DNA of 64,000 nt from Drosophila persimilis (GCF_003286085.1 NW_020825355.1:1054001-1118000); one strand, 5' to 3'; shown: positions 24,301 through 37,740, counted from the stretch's first letter. Translations and numbers: made by a program. Notes: generated from the sequence alone by a model not told the origin.

Positions 24301-27300
24301 TGACTGTTGTATAAGTTGCTCTAATAGTAACAGCAAACAACATAATTTGTATCAGTGATATTATTTTATAATCAAAAATACAAAATAGAATCCTAATTAT
24401 ACATAAAAGAAAAATTAGATTTGTAGGAAATGAATTTATTTTAAGAATGAAATACATTTATTTTTAATATGAAATATATTTGAATCTGATGACAAATCTT
24501 TTAAAAATGTCCATTCTCGATGAAAATCGATTGGCATACATTTTAATTAAATTAAAATTAAATTCAAATTTCAGGGGCTTTTCTTTGGGTGCATTCCCCT
24601 CGTCATCGAAGAGTATTTCCCACTTCGACCTCACTATTATGCCCTGGGTTTTTTGTTTCATCAAGAAATAAAATAATTTGGGAAAATTTGCATAAATTTA
24701 GAAGGGGGGGCCCCAGAAACCGCTCATAAAACATTGCGCCTTCGGTTACGCGTCAGAAATTAACAAATTAGTGCGATGTTTCGCAAGCCAACGCCAACAA
24801 ACTTCCGAATTAGCCGCAAATCCAATCAACGAAACGCCAAACAACAGCCGCCAGCCGACAGCCGCCAGTCGACAATCGACAACCGACAACCGACAAAAGC
24901 AACAATCAAGTCAAATGGGACTTTCAAAATTGTTTAAAAAATTAATGTCGCACATGCTCGCGGAATGCAGATGTGTGACTGCACTTGCAACGGGGCCAAC
25001 GGTATGGCAACGGTATGGCAACGGTATGCTGGTGGCACGAAGGAGGACCCCAACAACAAGAGTCAACCAGCCGGAGCAAATTGATAGACGACCATACCCG
25101 AGCCCGATGCCGTCTCCAGAGGGTCTCGGTCTTGTCTCTCTCTCTATCGCTTCTCACGCTTGTCAGAAAATGTCAAAAGTGACGATGCGATGTACATTAC
25201 GGGGGATATCCCCCCATCAGCCATCATGGGGCTGGCCCCAAGAACGAAGTTTGAATGCTCTTTGGATTTCGGGGGAATTTCCAGAGTTCGGGGGGGGGTT
25301 CCAGGGTGTCCTGGAAGGTTTTTCCCCTCTTTCGTGGGTAAATTTTACGAACTCAAGATCTATGGACAACAACCAAAGCGAATGCATTATAAATTAGCCA
25401 AAACTCCTATCAAAACCCACTCTATAAAGTTGTATTGTTGTGTTGAGAAAAAAACCCCCCATTAAATCAGCCACTGATGGCGCCTCAAACAACAATCGTG
25501 TCTAAAATCCGTTAAAATCAATTACCTCTTGGCTAAAAGCCTCTTAAGGACTTGTGGGCGTCTCTAATGAAGTGAAGCCGCCTGAAGAGTGTTTTCCCAT
25601 TAGCCAAAAACCCAAGACCTCTACACGGAAATATTAAAACAAAACAAAAATAGCAGGGGAGATGCTCCACCACTCTGGTGGCTCGTGGTGGCTCTCTTTT
25701 GGCATTTGTCACAGGCGCCATGGTCAGGCAGTCCGTCGAAAAGGTGAAAGACAGAGTAATACGTGGCTCCAGAGGCGGGGGCAGACGGACAGCTGTTGCT
25801 GCTGTGTCATCTTGGAGGCGCCTCTTTGTTCAAATCCCCTTCCCACCCCTCCCCGCCCCCTCCCCGCCCTCTCCTGCCATACGTTCCATGAAATGTTTTC
25901 CAGTTTTGCGTGAAGATGACTTTTTGCTTGGCCCGGGCACTGATGACCTTTTACGTCGCCTTAAGACTGCCTTCACTTCATCACGGACTCGGCTTAAGAG
26001 AGGCAAAAATTTGCATATCATTCATTTTTGTGGTGGCAGGGGGGAGGGGGGGGCACCCCTCCTGGAGCCAGAAGCCTGGAGCTGGGAGTCTGGAGCCAGC
26101 GCCAGTGCCAGGAAAATTAGTTGCGCGGGAGGCCAAGACAAGACAAAAACAATTTACGATTATTTCGTCTGCAATCTTTCGTGGCATGGCCTTTGTGCGG
26201 CGCGATGGCAATCGACGTCATCTACGCATCCAGAGGCCATAAATTCCACTAAAATGTCAAGGATTTACCAGTCAGTCGCCAGGCCCCGCCGAGTGAAAGA
26301 TCCCCCAAATGGAGGTACACGATAGTACAATAAAAGTTAATCAAGGGAATCGCCAATCGCTCGCCAGGCCTCAGCTTCGATTCTCCTCCAGACCGGGTTG
26401 ACAATTTAATTGCGGCAGCAAGGCCTTCTCGGCCTTCTTTCACTTCTTTCAACAATAAAACCATCAAAATACCCAAATAAAATATAAATCAATTCGAAAA
26501 AAGAAAGAAACCAACCACAAGACGTTGAATTTTGTTTTGCATAAATAGAATCCATTGACTGATTGTCTTTTAATGGCACCCCCCGCCCCCCACTCGACCG
26601 CCCCCGTCTCGTTCATTGTTTATTTGACAGTAAATGATTGATGCGAAATGGTATTATGAAATATCTTTGAATATTTCTCGACAATTAGTCAGCAGAAGTC
26701 ATAGAATTCTGATTGACACCAAAGTGGGTCACATCCTGCTGTATCCCCCCAAGAGAAGGTGTGGACCGTACACGAGTGGTTCTCTCATTGAAACAGAAAT
26801 CAATTAACGAAGAAGCCGATGCATCCGGCTTGATGAGTCAATCTCGGATCCATTTTATTTGTGGCGTGGGTTCGGCATGTAAATTGCGTCTAAGCTTTTC
26901 GGCCTGTCTGCCATGTCTGGCTTTGGTTTGGTAATAGACTGTAAGCCCACTTTAATTCAATTTAATGGCCAGCTGGTCAGAGAGTTATGGCACATTTTTT
27001 GCCTCCCTACATTTCCATGGAGGCTCATGGAGGCCATGGAGAGAATCCCCCTCTCATCTAAAACTGTCGGAAAATGTATCTACAGATCAGCTGTTGGCCT
27101 TTGAATGTCTCCATAACAGCTCTGGGAGGCTAGTGAGCCGGGGGTATGAGCAGAACAAAAGCCAGTGCTTAGGGGGCTTAACCTCTCTCTATAAGCTATT
27201 ATCCCCCACAAATATCACATTTCAGATCTAAATATTAAATATAGAAATATTTTAGAGCTTCCTGGAAATACTTTCTGCTGCAATAAAACAAAATCTGTGG

Positions 27301-27460
27301 GAATTTTCAATCGATTTGCCTGAAACCTGAGAGACTTGTTTGTAAAAACAAAAATAAAGGCAATAACAGATCATTAGGAATACATAAAATTCATGAGCTG
27401 GCTTCCTTTGCAAAAATTCATTGAAAATTAATTCGAAATTTTTGTTTGTTTTCTCGTTTT
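18301..27460. other. Gene-free stretch, possibly a long 5' intron
   Basis: No gene can be supported. The stretch holds GGCTCT hexamers (18543-18580), a TG array (18727-18762), a GGCT tetramer array (23270-23300), ATCG repeats (22111-22138), a CATCGC array (23573-23600) and an AT-rich patch at 24040-24480. Two open frames of about 210 codons (24771-25397 and 25678-26325) lack splice, codon-bias or homology support. If the 18.15-kb promoter serves the gene at 27.7 kb, this is its first intron. Confidence 0.5.
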
Positions 27461-27734
27461 AGCCATGTGCCTGCCATAAGCCATAGCCCAGAAGCCCGAA
27501 GCCCGAAGACAGAAGCCAGAAGCCATAGACCTACGCTTCCTAATTGACAACAGAAGAGCCAACTAAATGGACGCGTAGCAAACGGCCCAAAAGAGCCAGC
27601 GAGCGAGAGTCGAGAGTTGAGAGCGTGATTTGGATTTGCATCGTGATATCGAAACAGAGCGAGCAGCCCGCCAGCAGGCCAGCCAGAGGCGAAACACCTC
27701 AACGAGGAGCCAGAGTAACAAAATTCACGCCAAA

Positions 27735-28679
27735 ATGTCCAACGCCACAAAAATGGTTTACAGTTATAGAATTTTATGGCTTTCCGGCGTTTTACTAGGT
27801 GAGTACCTGTCCCCAATAGGGGACTCCAAGACGGAGACAGACAGAGCGAGAGACAGAGACAGCGACAGAGAGGGAGACACAAATTAAATGCTAAGTGCGT
27901 CGATTAAGCCATTGACGTTGAGGTTGGTTGCTTTTTGGCCCGTTTCGTGGTGTGCTGGGCCAGGCGTGAGCCAAATAACTTATGGAATTGGCCATGGCCT
28001 GTAGAAGGCGAGAAGAAGGAGGGAACGTGGCCAACAGACAGCTGGCCGAGTGCAAGAAGTGTAAAAGAAACAACAAAACAAACCATACAAGAAACAAACG
28101 AATACAGAAAATACCCTTTGGATCTGTGGCATGGATTCACTATTGGATTTATTTCATTGCAGCTCCCATCCTGCTGGCCGCCATTGCGGTTCAGGGCCAA
28201 GAGCCAGCCAGTCCAGTATTTCAAAATCACAAGACGAAGGAATGGACGAATTTAGATAATATAACATTCTCATTCGATTGCAAGCGGCGTTCGGTGGGCT
28301 TCTATGCCGATATGGAGTACAATTGCCAGGTGAGCGCGAGAGAGAGAGAGCGAGAGAGAGCGAGTCTTTTCGCTTGCCGCCCGAAAGTATGCTAACATTT
28401 CTGTGCCACAGATCTTCCATATGTGCGACGAAGAGGGCAATCGGATTCCACACCTGTGCGCCAACGAGACGAGCTTCAATCAGGAATACAGAATCTGCGA
28501 TTGGGACTACAATTTCAATTGCACAGAGTCACCCGTAAGTCCGCAGATCATGGCCCATAACTTCCTAAATCTATAATCAATCTGTATCTGTATCTGTATC
28601 TATTCGGCAGAAATGGTTCTATCTGAATGAACTGACTTACGCCACGGATCCGCCAGATGAAGACGATGAGGATTACTAA
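27735..28679 (+). CDS. Single-CBM14 (peritrophin-A) secreted chitin-binding protein, 140 aa
   Basis: Four coding exons in consistent phase: 27735-27798, 28163-28329, 28412-28534 and 28611-28679. All junctions are GT-AG. The coding start follows a strong acceptor at 27462, so a non-coding upstream exon is likely. The N-terminus has an apolar signal-type segment (about residues 8-31). One chitin-binding type-2 domain follows, with six cysteines at residues 61, 76, 82, 93, 106 and 114. Their spacing of 14-5-10-12-7 is typical of CBM14, and the domain holds the aromatic GFYAD and IFHMC motifs. The tail is short and acidic, ending DEDDEDY. One CBM14 domain plus signal peptide fits the CPAP1/cuticular class, which binds chitin in the apical extracellular matrix. 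A candidate poly(A) signal ATTAAA lies near 28734. The family call is firm; the orthologue is not identified. Confidence 0.88.
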
Positions 28680-29439
28680 ATCGATTTGCACTTAACTAAA
28701 TATTTATTGTCTTTGCAAAAGAACAACAAACTAATTAAATTAAAATGCGTGTAAAATTCCATGAAATGAAATGAAAATGAAAATGATATGATATGAATAT
28801 TAATTTAAGCGACTTGTTGACAATTTTTGTTGAGTTTCGTTTTGTAATTTTTTTTTTTTTTGTATTTTAGTCTAATTGCGTAACGATAGAGCTAGCGATA
28901 GGTCTAGAAATAGAGAGACAGAGGACGAGGAGGCGAAGGAGAAGGAGAACGAGTCGTGTTGTGTATATAATGTATATAGAGATGGTCCCCGCCCCACACC
29001 CACACCCACACCCACTAACCCCCCCTTTTTTTTTGCTATTTGAAATTACATTCCCGATAGTCCCCGGAACAACTGCGGATCGCCCCCACCCCCCCAAATT
29101 GTATAATTTACAAATAACCTTCGTATAAGCAAAGTTCAAACGAAATAAAAACGAAATCAAATTCTGCTGCTACCCCAAAATGCTCTTCATAATTAATTGA
29201 CTAATTTGTGGCGGAGAAACAAAGCGTTTGCCATCTTTCGCACGTCACGGGAATCCACCGGACGCCATCGAGTGGGTAAACAACCCCGGCCATCAGGTGG
29301 TTGCTGGCACCGAACGTTACCCGGCGATGAGTCAAGTTCAATGACGAAATGCGAGTGGCCGCAAAAACAGGGCTCCAAAGTTAATTGCGAAAATTGCCAT
29401 CCGGCAGCAGTGCGTAAAATTGTCCCGCCGCAGGGGGCC

Positions 29440-29477
29440 TATAAAGGGTAAAAGTCCGAGCGCCACATAGATTAGTC
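29440..29477 (+). promoter_or_regulatory. TATA box and Initiator-like site of the Tyr-rich gene
   Basis: TATAAAG at 29440-29446 is followed by TTAGTC at 29472-29477, which resembles the Initiator at about the expected distance. The predicted leader is about 30 nt and leads straight into the ATG at 29506. Confidence 0.65.
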
Positions 29478-29505
29478 GGGAAACACAGCTCCAGCTTCGC
29501 ACAAA

Positions 29506-29924
29506 ATGTCACACCAGTCCAGCCACAGTTGCAGCCTCTTCTGGCTATCGATGGCCACCCTGCTGGCGGTGAGTGTCCTGCCCGCGGAGGGTTCCAACGC
29601 CCCCAACTAACTCCGTGCCTCTTTCAGCTGACGACGGCCCAGTACTACACACAGTACAATCCATACTACACGCCCAGTCCGACGTTCTCCAGCCTGAACC
29701 AGTACTACTACCAGACCACGCCGTATCCCTACTACTACAGCACGTACACGACGCCGAGTCCCTATGCCAACACCAAGATACGCATCTGGCCGTATGTGAT
29801 CGGCCAGTATCTGTATCCGGTGTACAACAACAACAACTACAACAATCCGTATGCCTCGCTGAGCAATTCCAACTGGCAGAACTACTATGCGAGCGTCTAT
29901 CAGGCGAATTGGGGCCGAAAGTAG
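29506..29924 (+). CDS. Small secreted Tyr/Asn/Pro-rich protein, 119 aa
   Basis: Two coding exons, 29506-29568 and 29628-29924, are separated by a 59-bp GT-AG intron in phase 0. The first exon encodes most of a signal peptide (LFWLSMATLLA), and cleavage is likely near TTAQ. The mature part is very rich in tyrosine, with runs of YYY and YY, plus TPSP and NNNN runs, and ends NWGRK. No cysteine remains after the signal. Tyr-rich low-complexity secreted proteins are common in insect cuticle and eggshell, where tyrosines can be cross-linked. That role is inferred. The promoter lies just upstream and AATAAA at 29969-29974 just downstream, so the transcription unit is compact. I do not recognise a named orthologue. 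Confidence 0.85.
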
Positions 29925-29968
29925 GGCGGGGGATTATACTATTAATGTTTTTTTTTTGTTGTTCAGTT

Positions 29969-29974
29969 AATAAA
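29969..29974 (+). terminator. Poly(A) signal of the Tyr-rich gene
   Basis: AATAAA lies 45 nt downstream of the stop codon at 29922-29924. Confidence 0.65.
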
Positions 29975-29989
29975 AGATATCGTATATAT

Positions 29990-32900
29990 CGGAAGAGTAA
30001 TGGCAGGTAATGGAATACTCTACAGCATCTCAACGGAAACGATTCGGATAATGACCTCCATCAAAATGCAAATATTCGATGGTGGGGGAGAATGGTAAAC
30101 AGATCAACCGTCAAAAGGTGTGAGAACCGTTAGGAATAGAGCGTTCCAATGAATGGAGCGGGGCCCATTAAAGCGGGGCCCAGACCAGAGCGAACTGAGC
30201 CCCGAAAAAACCTGAACCCGAGACGAGACGAGACGAGACAAGACACAACCTCCCGGTGAACCCTGAACGTGAACGTGAACCTGAGCCCAGTCGAGAGGTA
30301 CTTAACGGTTTTCACACACCATCGCCAGGTTCCAGTTGGGTGGGGTGCCATTATGTAATGATTTTTGGGCAAACTCGGCGACTTACACTGCATCGGACAT
30401 CGGACATCGACAGAGCAACGAACTTGACTCTGGACTCTCGACTTGGAACTTGCGACTTATGACTTATGACAGTTGCAGTTATGTTTGTTTATGTAACTGA
30501 GGCATGTGGCAATACCATTTGATGTAATGGCATGATCGTAAACCCGACCGAACGTTCGTTTCATTTCTGGAGCAAGATGCCTATTGAAAGCCTAACTGTA
30601 ACTTCCTCTTGGAACTGTGACAATCCATTAGCCACAAATCAAAGCCTAAGCATCTGATCAGAAAAGGTTCTTAAAGGTTCTTAAATGCCCAACCTACTAT
30701 AGACCTAAAGAATGCCTCTGCTTATCATGCAAATCACTGCAGACGCGAGACGCGAGACAGATGATCTTCGGTGAATGTGAATGGATCGAATGAATGCCCC
30801 CTTGGGAGTGCGGCATGCGTAAAAGCGAGGCTATGGGAGAGACGGAGAGATGGGAGAGAGAGAGAGAGAGTGAGAAACCTGCGTAGTGTGGAAATGGGTC
30901 AAGACAATCACGAAAGCCTCAGCCAGCCAGAGAGCGACGGAGATCGTGTAAAACGTAGCCGGCAAAAATGTTTGCCATCACTTTGGCCCCACGAAAGCCA
31001 TGAGAAAGCCCAAGGAGATTTATTTTCAAAGACCTCTAAATGCTCTTTTTTGGTGACATTTATGGCCGCAAATATGATTTATTTTAGCTGAAAATAACTA
31101 AGGGGGCAAGAGGCAGCAGGTTTGCTGTGGGATCTGCAGATAGCCTGGCTATCTTCACAGGCACAGGAGCTGAAACAGAGCTGGTTTCTGTTCCAAAGTA
31201 GAGGCCAAAGGAGGCCTCGTTTAGGCAGGGCTTAAAAGCAGATGCAAGGAGCAGCAGAGCCCCAACAGAAGAGCGGCAGCGAGAGAGGAAGAGTGAAGGA
31301 GAGCAGCATTGCAGGGCACTGGGACTGGGATTGGGACTGGGACTGGTACTGCCAGTAATTTGTGACGTCAGTTGTGCGTTTTGTCACGTTCGTCAAAACA
31401 TTTTCATGCTCTGCTCCATTGCACGACAATTCGTAATAAAAGCACACAACATGCACAAAAAGAGATGGAGACACTGGCAGAGAGAGAGACAGAGCGATAT
31501 GGACATGGAGCGACATTGACTTTGCAGTTTTTTTGGTTTCGACTCGATGTTGGTTGATCTTCTGCTGCCGTTTAGGGGAAATTGTGAAGAAAGTGTTGAA
31601 AACGAAATTGTAACTGGAAGAGCGTGCGCCTCTCTGTCTCTGTCTCTGTATCGCTGTCGCCAACTGGCTCTGGGAGAGCGGCCAAAGCAAACAAGCCCGA
31701 AGAAGCGCTGGCCAAAACAGAGCCAACAGACCCGTCCAACACCGAGAGCGAGCCGCAGACGCAGCAGCAGCAGCAGCAGAGGCAGCAGAGGCAGCAGAGG
31801 CAGAGGCAAGACGACGGACTTTACCTGTTGGCCGGGGCCAGCGCCAAGTGGCAGTCAGTGGGTACATCTCAAGCATTGCAGTCGCCACCAGCCGCCCAAG
31901 CAGGCATCTCTTTCGATACGGACTCAATCAGAGCGCCTTAATCTTGGCCAAATACAGAGCACACTCCTTGGACTCCATTGGCCACTCTACCGTGTTTTTT
32001 TGTGTGTTTTTTTGTTGTTATTGTTGTTTCTGTTTGCGTGTCTGCTGAAGATTGGCGTGAAAGTGGTTCATTGCCCGGCGCCGCAGTGCAATTGAAACTG
32101 AAATAATTAAGGATACTCCAGCTGCAGGCCCCAATTAGCCACAGATCACAGAGTCTGAGCCATCATTAAAAAAAAAATGGTAAGTCACAAGTCGGGGGAA
32201 TCCCCCCAAAGACTAGGGGGGTGGGGGTTGGGGGCCCATTGCCATGCCAGGCACGCGTTCGGCGTCCGCTTTACCCCAATCCCGGCTCAAAAGGCCCCCA
32301 CAAAAGGCCCAAATGAAGGCCAAAAAGCTAGTGTGACAAATGCCAAATTCTTGGCCACAATCTTTTGCTTGTTTTGTGCTGGCCAAAAACTTTCTTTTGA
32401 GGCGTGTTTTCATTCCGCTGCCCCGTTTTCAATTGTTGTTCAAATCTTGGCCCATCCGACCCCCCGCGCCCCACCCCCCTGCCATATGGCCCGTGTCATG
32501 AACTGCGACATTTAATATGTTTTTATGGACATTAGATAATGGTCAAGCGGGCCTCAACCACGTGCCACTCAATTGCATAATGGCTGCAAAACCCTCATAA
32601 ACAAAGAAAGTCGTGCCTCAGATTCATAATTATCTCCGGGGAGGGGGGAAGGGGGGGGCTGCGGGATGCGGGCTTTGTTTTTATGATTTTATTAGCATAC
32701 ACATAATTATTAATTATATGTGGGCCAATAATAATGTTTGGTTATAGCCCACGTGAAAAGAAAGTCCCAGGGAATTTATGCCCCCCCTCCCCACCCCCCT
32801 GCAAAACAAGTAATAAATGTTTCATTGGGCTCAATTAGGCTGGGGGTAAACAAAATACCATATAATGTTTATGGCTTTTAGGTATAATTTGGATAATTTA

Positions 32901-34440
32901 GGGTATTTCCAGCGCCAGACAGACAGAACAAACAGCACCAAATTATTGGCAAATTATTGGCAAATTAGTTAAAATAATACGATAAATGGGCGTTGGGAAA
33001 TGGCAGTCTGAGAATAAACATTTTATGGAGATTTTCCTATGGAGGGGGGGGGCGGGGGGCCCTCCCTTGGGGGATCAGTGAAATCTCGGTCCACCAGCAA
33101 GTGCAAATATTTGAGCCAGCCGCAGCCTGTTTTTTCGGTTAATATTTACATATAACCAAGCCCAAGTCGAACGAAATTTCACCCAAGACTGGGCCCTGAG
33201 TCAGATTTGATAACACTCCTCGAAGCGATGACGAAACAGCCCCAGAAGATGCTAATTAATGTGGGCTGGAAGTGAAACTAAGCTGGAAAAACTGCGTTCA
33301 GTCTGTCAATCCGGAATGGATAACTATGCAAATGCCAGACACTATCTGTGGATGCATTTCTCTGGCTGTTGCATCACTGCAGAGAGAGAGAAAGACTTTC
33401 TTTCTTTGTTTTCTAACCGGGCTGCATGCGTTGCATTCATCGAAATTCAATTAATTTTTGTGTGAATCAAGGCCATGCCAAAATAGATTTCCATTTACAG
33501 TTTTCGAGCACAAAAGCGTTTTGGCCTACTAACAGGAAAACGAAGCTATGGGCCACAATGCTCTCCAAAATAGAGTTTTTGTTCTGTTTTTGTTCTGTTT
33601 TTTTGTTGTTAGATAATGCGAATGCCACACACAAATTATGTCTAGCATTCTTTGGGCTTAATTCTCAGCCTTTGGCCAGGTTTTTTTGGCATGCAAATTC
33701 TTTGCGTTAATTAAAATATCGCCAGCGAAACGGGGGAACGGAGCCAACCGTTAGATCCACATAAATTGTTTACTCTTTTGTTGGGGCCCCCAGGGGGGGG
33801 GGGGGGAATATCTTCCCCAAATTGGTAACTACAATTATGGTTTTCGGCGGTTTTCTGTTCTGCCGGTGAATTGGAAATGGAAAGCTCCCCAAAACAATCT
33901 CCCAAATCCAATGACTTTCGGTTTTTTTTTTTTTTTTTCTGTGTTCGTTCTGGGAAAGAAATTTCGGGCTGGGGCCAGGTCATATTTAGATTTCACTTTA
34001 CGGCAAGCCATTTGGCCACAAGTAAAGGTTGTCCCACACGGAGTCCAAAAATTGAGTGTGTGGGAATTTTAAATGTTTTACAAATTCGAAAATCAAAAGA
34101 TCTTCCCTCAAGGGGTTATAGATTCCCCTTTAAATGCCTTTTCCCCAGTTTCCTTTTGGGTTTTTTGGGTATTTTCCCGATCTGTCGTCCCAAATTTCAC
34201 TTTAGTTATATCCGGCAAATGCGTCAAATATAAATCAAAACCCATTTATATACAATATCCGACAGATATGTATTTTTTGGCAACCTTTTAAATTAACATA
34301 TAAATTGCCAGCGGCGGCGGCGGCGGCGGCAGGGGCCAAAGAAGAAATATATTTCCTAAAACGCAAAAATGTTTGATTGTGCAACAGTTCAAAATGGGAA
34401 ATGCTTTCGCACCCCAGACCTGGGGGGGTGGGGGGGATGG
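29990..34440. other. Intergenic stretch, no gene seen
   Basis: Nothing codes convincingly. The stretch contains GAGAC and CAGCAG/AGGCAG arrays (30228-30243, 31763-31806), GGGACT units (31319-31350), G-runs (32640-32660, 33043-33060, 33790-33808), and short AT-rich patches. A GC-rich ORF at 31547-32095 follows simple sequence. Confidence 0.55.
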
Positions 34441-34499
34441 AGTGCGGGGCCATAAAAAAGGTTTTACGAGTTTGGGCCTGGCTTAAAGTGGATTCTAAA

Positions 34500-36395
34500 A
34501 TGCGTTTTCACAGGGCCCGAGGACAGGTTCGTTTCCCAAGTCTTTCGTTTACGCAATTTCCGACCGAACCTGAATCCGAACTGGAAATGATGAAATGGCT
34601 TTTAAGCGTCTCTTTTTCTGTCTCGCTGTCATTCCTAGACAATGAGCGACACACACTCGAGCGTACTGATATAATTTCTCTGTCCTCTCTCTCTATCTCT
34701 CCCTCTCTCTCTATCTGGCTCCACTTTCAGTTTCTCACAAAGAGTTCAAGTGCGAGGCACTCACTGCTGGTGCTGTTGCTGGCCCTCTGCTGCCTGAGCA
34801 GCGCTTTTAGCGCCAAGATAACAAAAAAGGTCGAGAAACCCTCGTCTACTGGAGAAAAAGCCGAGCCATCTGCCGCCGAGGAGGCTGCCCCACCAGTCGG
34901 CGAGGAGGAGGAAGCCAATGAAGACAACGACGACGAGGATGATGATGATGATGACGACGAGGAGGAGGAGGAGCAGGAGGCAGACAAAGAGGCGGCAGCA
35001 GCAGCTGTTGCCGCCACAACCGGTGGCAGCAAGAACCCCACCGCCGTTCAGGCGGCCACAGACCCCACCGATCTCAGTGTCTGGGGCATGGTGCGCACAC
35101 TCTGGACCTGGCTGCGCAGCGATCTGGGTGAAAGCCTCTTCGGCGACGACGACGAAGAGAAGCCATCCGCCGAAACCTCAGCTGTGGGTGAGTCAACAAA
35201 AACCCCCAAAAACATTTACAACAATTAGTGGAGCTCCCCCGCCCCCAGTAGTGGTCCAGTGCTCGACTTTGCCTTCCATTTCAAAGCTGATTACATCTGC
35301 CTCTTGAATGATTAGCGGCTCTTCTAATCAAGACCCATTTCCCAGCTCTCCCCGCCCCGGCCGCTTGACTCACTTTCGTTTTCAATGAAACCTGACTCGA
35401 GCGAGGGCTCCCCACAGAGACAGACCACAACAATGCGGCCTAGAGACGCTAAAAGGTGTTAACACCCAGGCATCGAGAGAGATGTGTCTGTCTCGGGACC
35501 TTTGTAATTTCACTTTCCGCATCAACTTATTTACGAGTATTAAATAAATAAGAAAAACGGTGTACGCTCATCTCCAAAACGATGAGAAAATATCTCATAC
35601 ATTTTTTTGTGGGCTGTAGGTATTTTTTTTTTTGTTTTTTATTGTTTGCGAATTGTTTTTTATTGGACTTTCGCATAGCCCGAGCGTTCAGGTCTGTTTA
35701 TTGATGAAATTATTGTAATAATGGCAGATAAACCCCGACTGGAATCCCATTTGGGGCAAGTGATTTCTTAGAGCTCGCCATTCCTCGCCGTCGCCATCGC
35801 CAGAATTAATGAATTACGATTTTCTCTTTCAGAGGGTCGTACCTTTGGCAAGATCCGTCGCCTGCAGATGGCCCTGATACCGATCATCTTCAAGTTCGGC
35901 GTACTGTCGGCCATGGTGGCCTTCCTGGTGGCCATTGGAATGAAGTCGCTGTTCCTGCTGAAGGTTTTGGTGCTGATGAATGCCGTGGCCATTTTGGGCA
36001 AGTTCATAACGCTGAAATCGACCCTCTTCGGGCAGTACGAGCACACGGCGCCCACGTTCAACTATCCCGGCTGGAATCCCCATGCCAAGGAGTCCTGGGG
36101 AGCCACTGGTCTGAGCGGACCCGGCGGACCCAACGGCCATCCGCCCAGCAAGGAGATCCATCTGCACATCCACGGCAATGCCCAGACCCAGGCCCAGCTC
36201 GCCGGCCAGGGCTACAACTATGAGACGCAGGGTGGCTGGGCCAGTCGCTCGGATCCCTATGGCGGCTACGCCCCGACGGGACAGTTCGGGGAGAGCCAGC
36301 AGCCGGCTGTGGCGACCGCCGACGCGGTGCCCAAGGACACCGATCCGATGGCCCTGCTGCCGACCAAGTACCGGGCGAGACATCTGATCCGCTGA
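34500..36395 (+). CDS. Osiris-like (DUF1676) membrane protein, about 348 aa
   Basis: The last two exons are firm: 34731-35187 (acceptor ccactttcag) and 35833-36395, joined in phase 1. They end in TGA at 36393-36395 with AATAAA at 36555-36560. The start is uncertain. My preferred first exon is 34500-34526 (9 codons, donor gttcgt, phase 0), just downstream of a TATA-like cataaaaaag at 34451. A single continuous frame with an ATG at 34500 or 34587 is also possible. The N-terminus carries a signal segment (SLLVLLLALCCLSSAFSA). A Glu/Asp tract and an Ala run follow, then WGMVRTLWTWLRSDLG. The DUF1676 hydrophobic block comes next (about residues 170-222: RRLQMALIPIIFKFGVL, then MKSLFLLKVLVLMNAVA). 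The C-terminal region is Gly/Pro/Gln-rich. Osiris proteins are insect-specific and associated with endosomal/apical matrix trafficking in cuticle-forming cells. This one lacks the usual N-terminal cysteine pair. Confidence 0.78.
34918..35010 (+). repeat. Asp/Glu-coding GAY/GAR tract
   Basis: GAC/GAT/GAG codon repeats encode about 22 consecutive acidic residues in the Osiris-like protein, followed by an Ala run from GCA/GCG repeats. Such tracts usually vary in length between alleles. Confidence 0.75.
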
Positions 36396-36599
36396 TAGAG
36401 CTGCTGCCGACCCTTGGGATCCGGCGACGACCACCGCTAAGAACGCACACGCACTTTTAGTCAGCGGACTTTACGAGGACGCAGCTTTACGTACACCTAA
36501 AACTAGTTAAAAGCCTAAATTGTAATTAAATTATTTTCCCCCAAAGTAGCCCTAAATAAATAGCATAAATACACATACGAGTGTGGGCGATCTTTTGCC

Positions 36600-37740
36600 G
36601 AAACCATTACCAAAGAAAGGCTTCCCCCGGAGCCTCAGAAGTACGTGATTGATGTCTGCGTCTGAGCCACAGACACACAGTCAGAGCCAGAGTCAGAGCC
36701 AGATTCAGAGCCAGAGCCAGAGAAGAAAGTCTATTCAGAAACGTTCGTTTCAGGTTTTTTTTTTCGGTTTTTTTCGGTTTGGGGTCTTTGATTAATTGGG
36801 CATTTGACGTGTGTGCCACCGAGGAGATTTCTTTGGCTTCCAGGGGCGTGTGCGCTGCGGCTGGCTTTGCCTTTTCGCCTTTTTGCCGTCTAATCATCAA
36901 CATTATCGCGAACATTGAAATGGAAGTCCGAGCCGAGCCATGACTTGACATGCCTGAACGGTAGCTCGAAGGCTGATCCCCAGACAAAAGCGCCACACCA
37001 GAAGAGAGGCCCAAAGTGGAGGCAAAACATATCCAATTTTGCTCGATAATTATTGGCGGTTTATCCATTTATTAGCAGCTTTACTTTGAGTTTTCAGTTT
37101 CATTCGAATGTTTGTGTAGAGCGAAAGATGAAAGATTGAGTGACTAAATAAGGGCAACAAATTGAGTAATCGTAGTCGCCTTACCCTCTTTGACAATCCG
37201 TTTAGTTGATTGAGAGATTATGGCCCGCGAGATGGGTGTTGATTGATGGACGGCTTAGCGCTGGGACAGTAGATTGTTTTAACGGAGAGTGTATACAGGT
37301 AAAGCTATAAAATACGACAAAGAGGCAGGGGGGGAGCTTGAGCTGGTTATGGATGTGACTGACAGTTTTACTTGAAAAAGTTTCATGTAAATCTATGAAG
37401 ATCCATTGGATTGAAGCTACGAGAAAGATCGCTTTATCTGATAAACGAATAAATTTTCTATATGATTGGCTTTGTACAAAAACATTATTCCATTTTCAGA
37501 GTGGATGTTTGGGTTTATCGAAAGGTATCTGGACAGAAAGTCCATTCCATATATGTACATACGTATTGTCTGCGCATTTGAACATCGCGCCTAGTCTACT
37601 TTACTGCTTGCTTTTTACATTTACACCCAAAAACATGCTACGAATCTGAATAGGTGGCCATCGAACATAATATTGATATCTGACACAGGCTGGTCGCCTT
37701 GAAACTACTTTGGGTTCCATTTATTGCCCAAATTCTTCAC
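36600..37740. other. Intergenic stretch, no gene seen
   Basis: The stretch contains CAGAGC/CAGAGT hexamers (36679-36722) and otherwise unremarkable sequence. No supported gene. A frame at 37395-37649 has no further support. Confidence 0.5.

Noticed and set aside
24771-25397. 208-codon plus-strand ORF
   Set aside because: Early part is CGACAA/CAGCC repeat-like, later part shows no domain or codon bias. No splice or poly(A) support; within chance expectation.
25678-26325. 215-codon plus-strand ORF
   Set aside because: It does not begin with ATG and crosses C-rich and G-rich runs. No recognisable domain.
35829-36434. 201-codon minus-strand ORF
   Set aside because: Shadow of the high-GC3 last exon of the DUF1676 gene.
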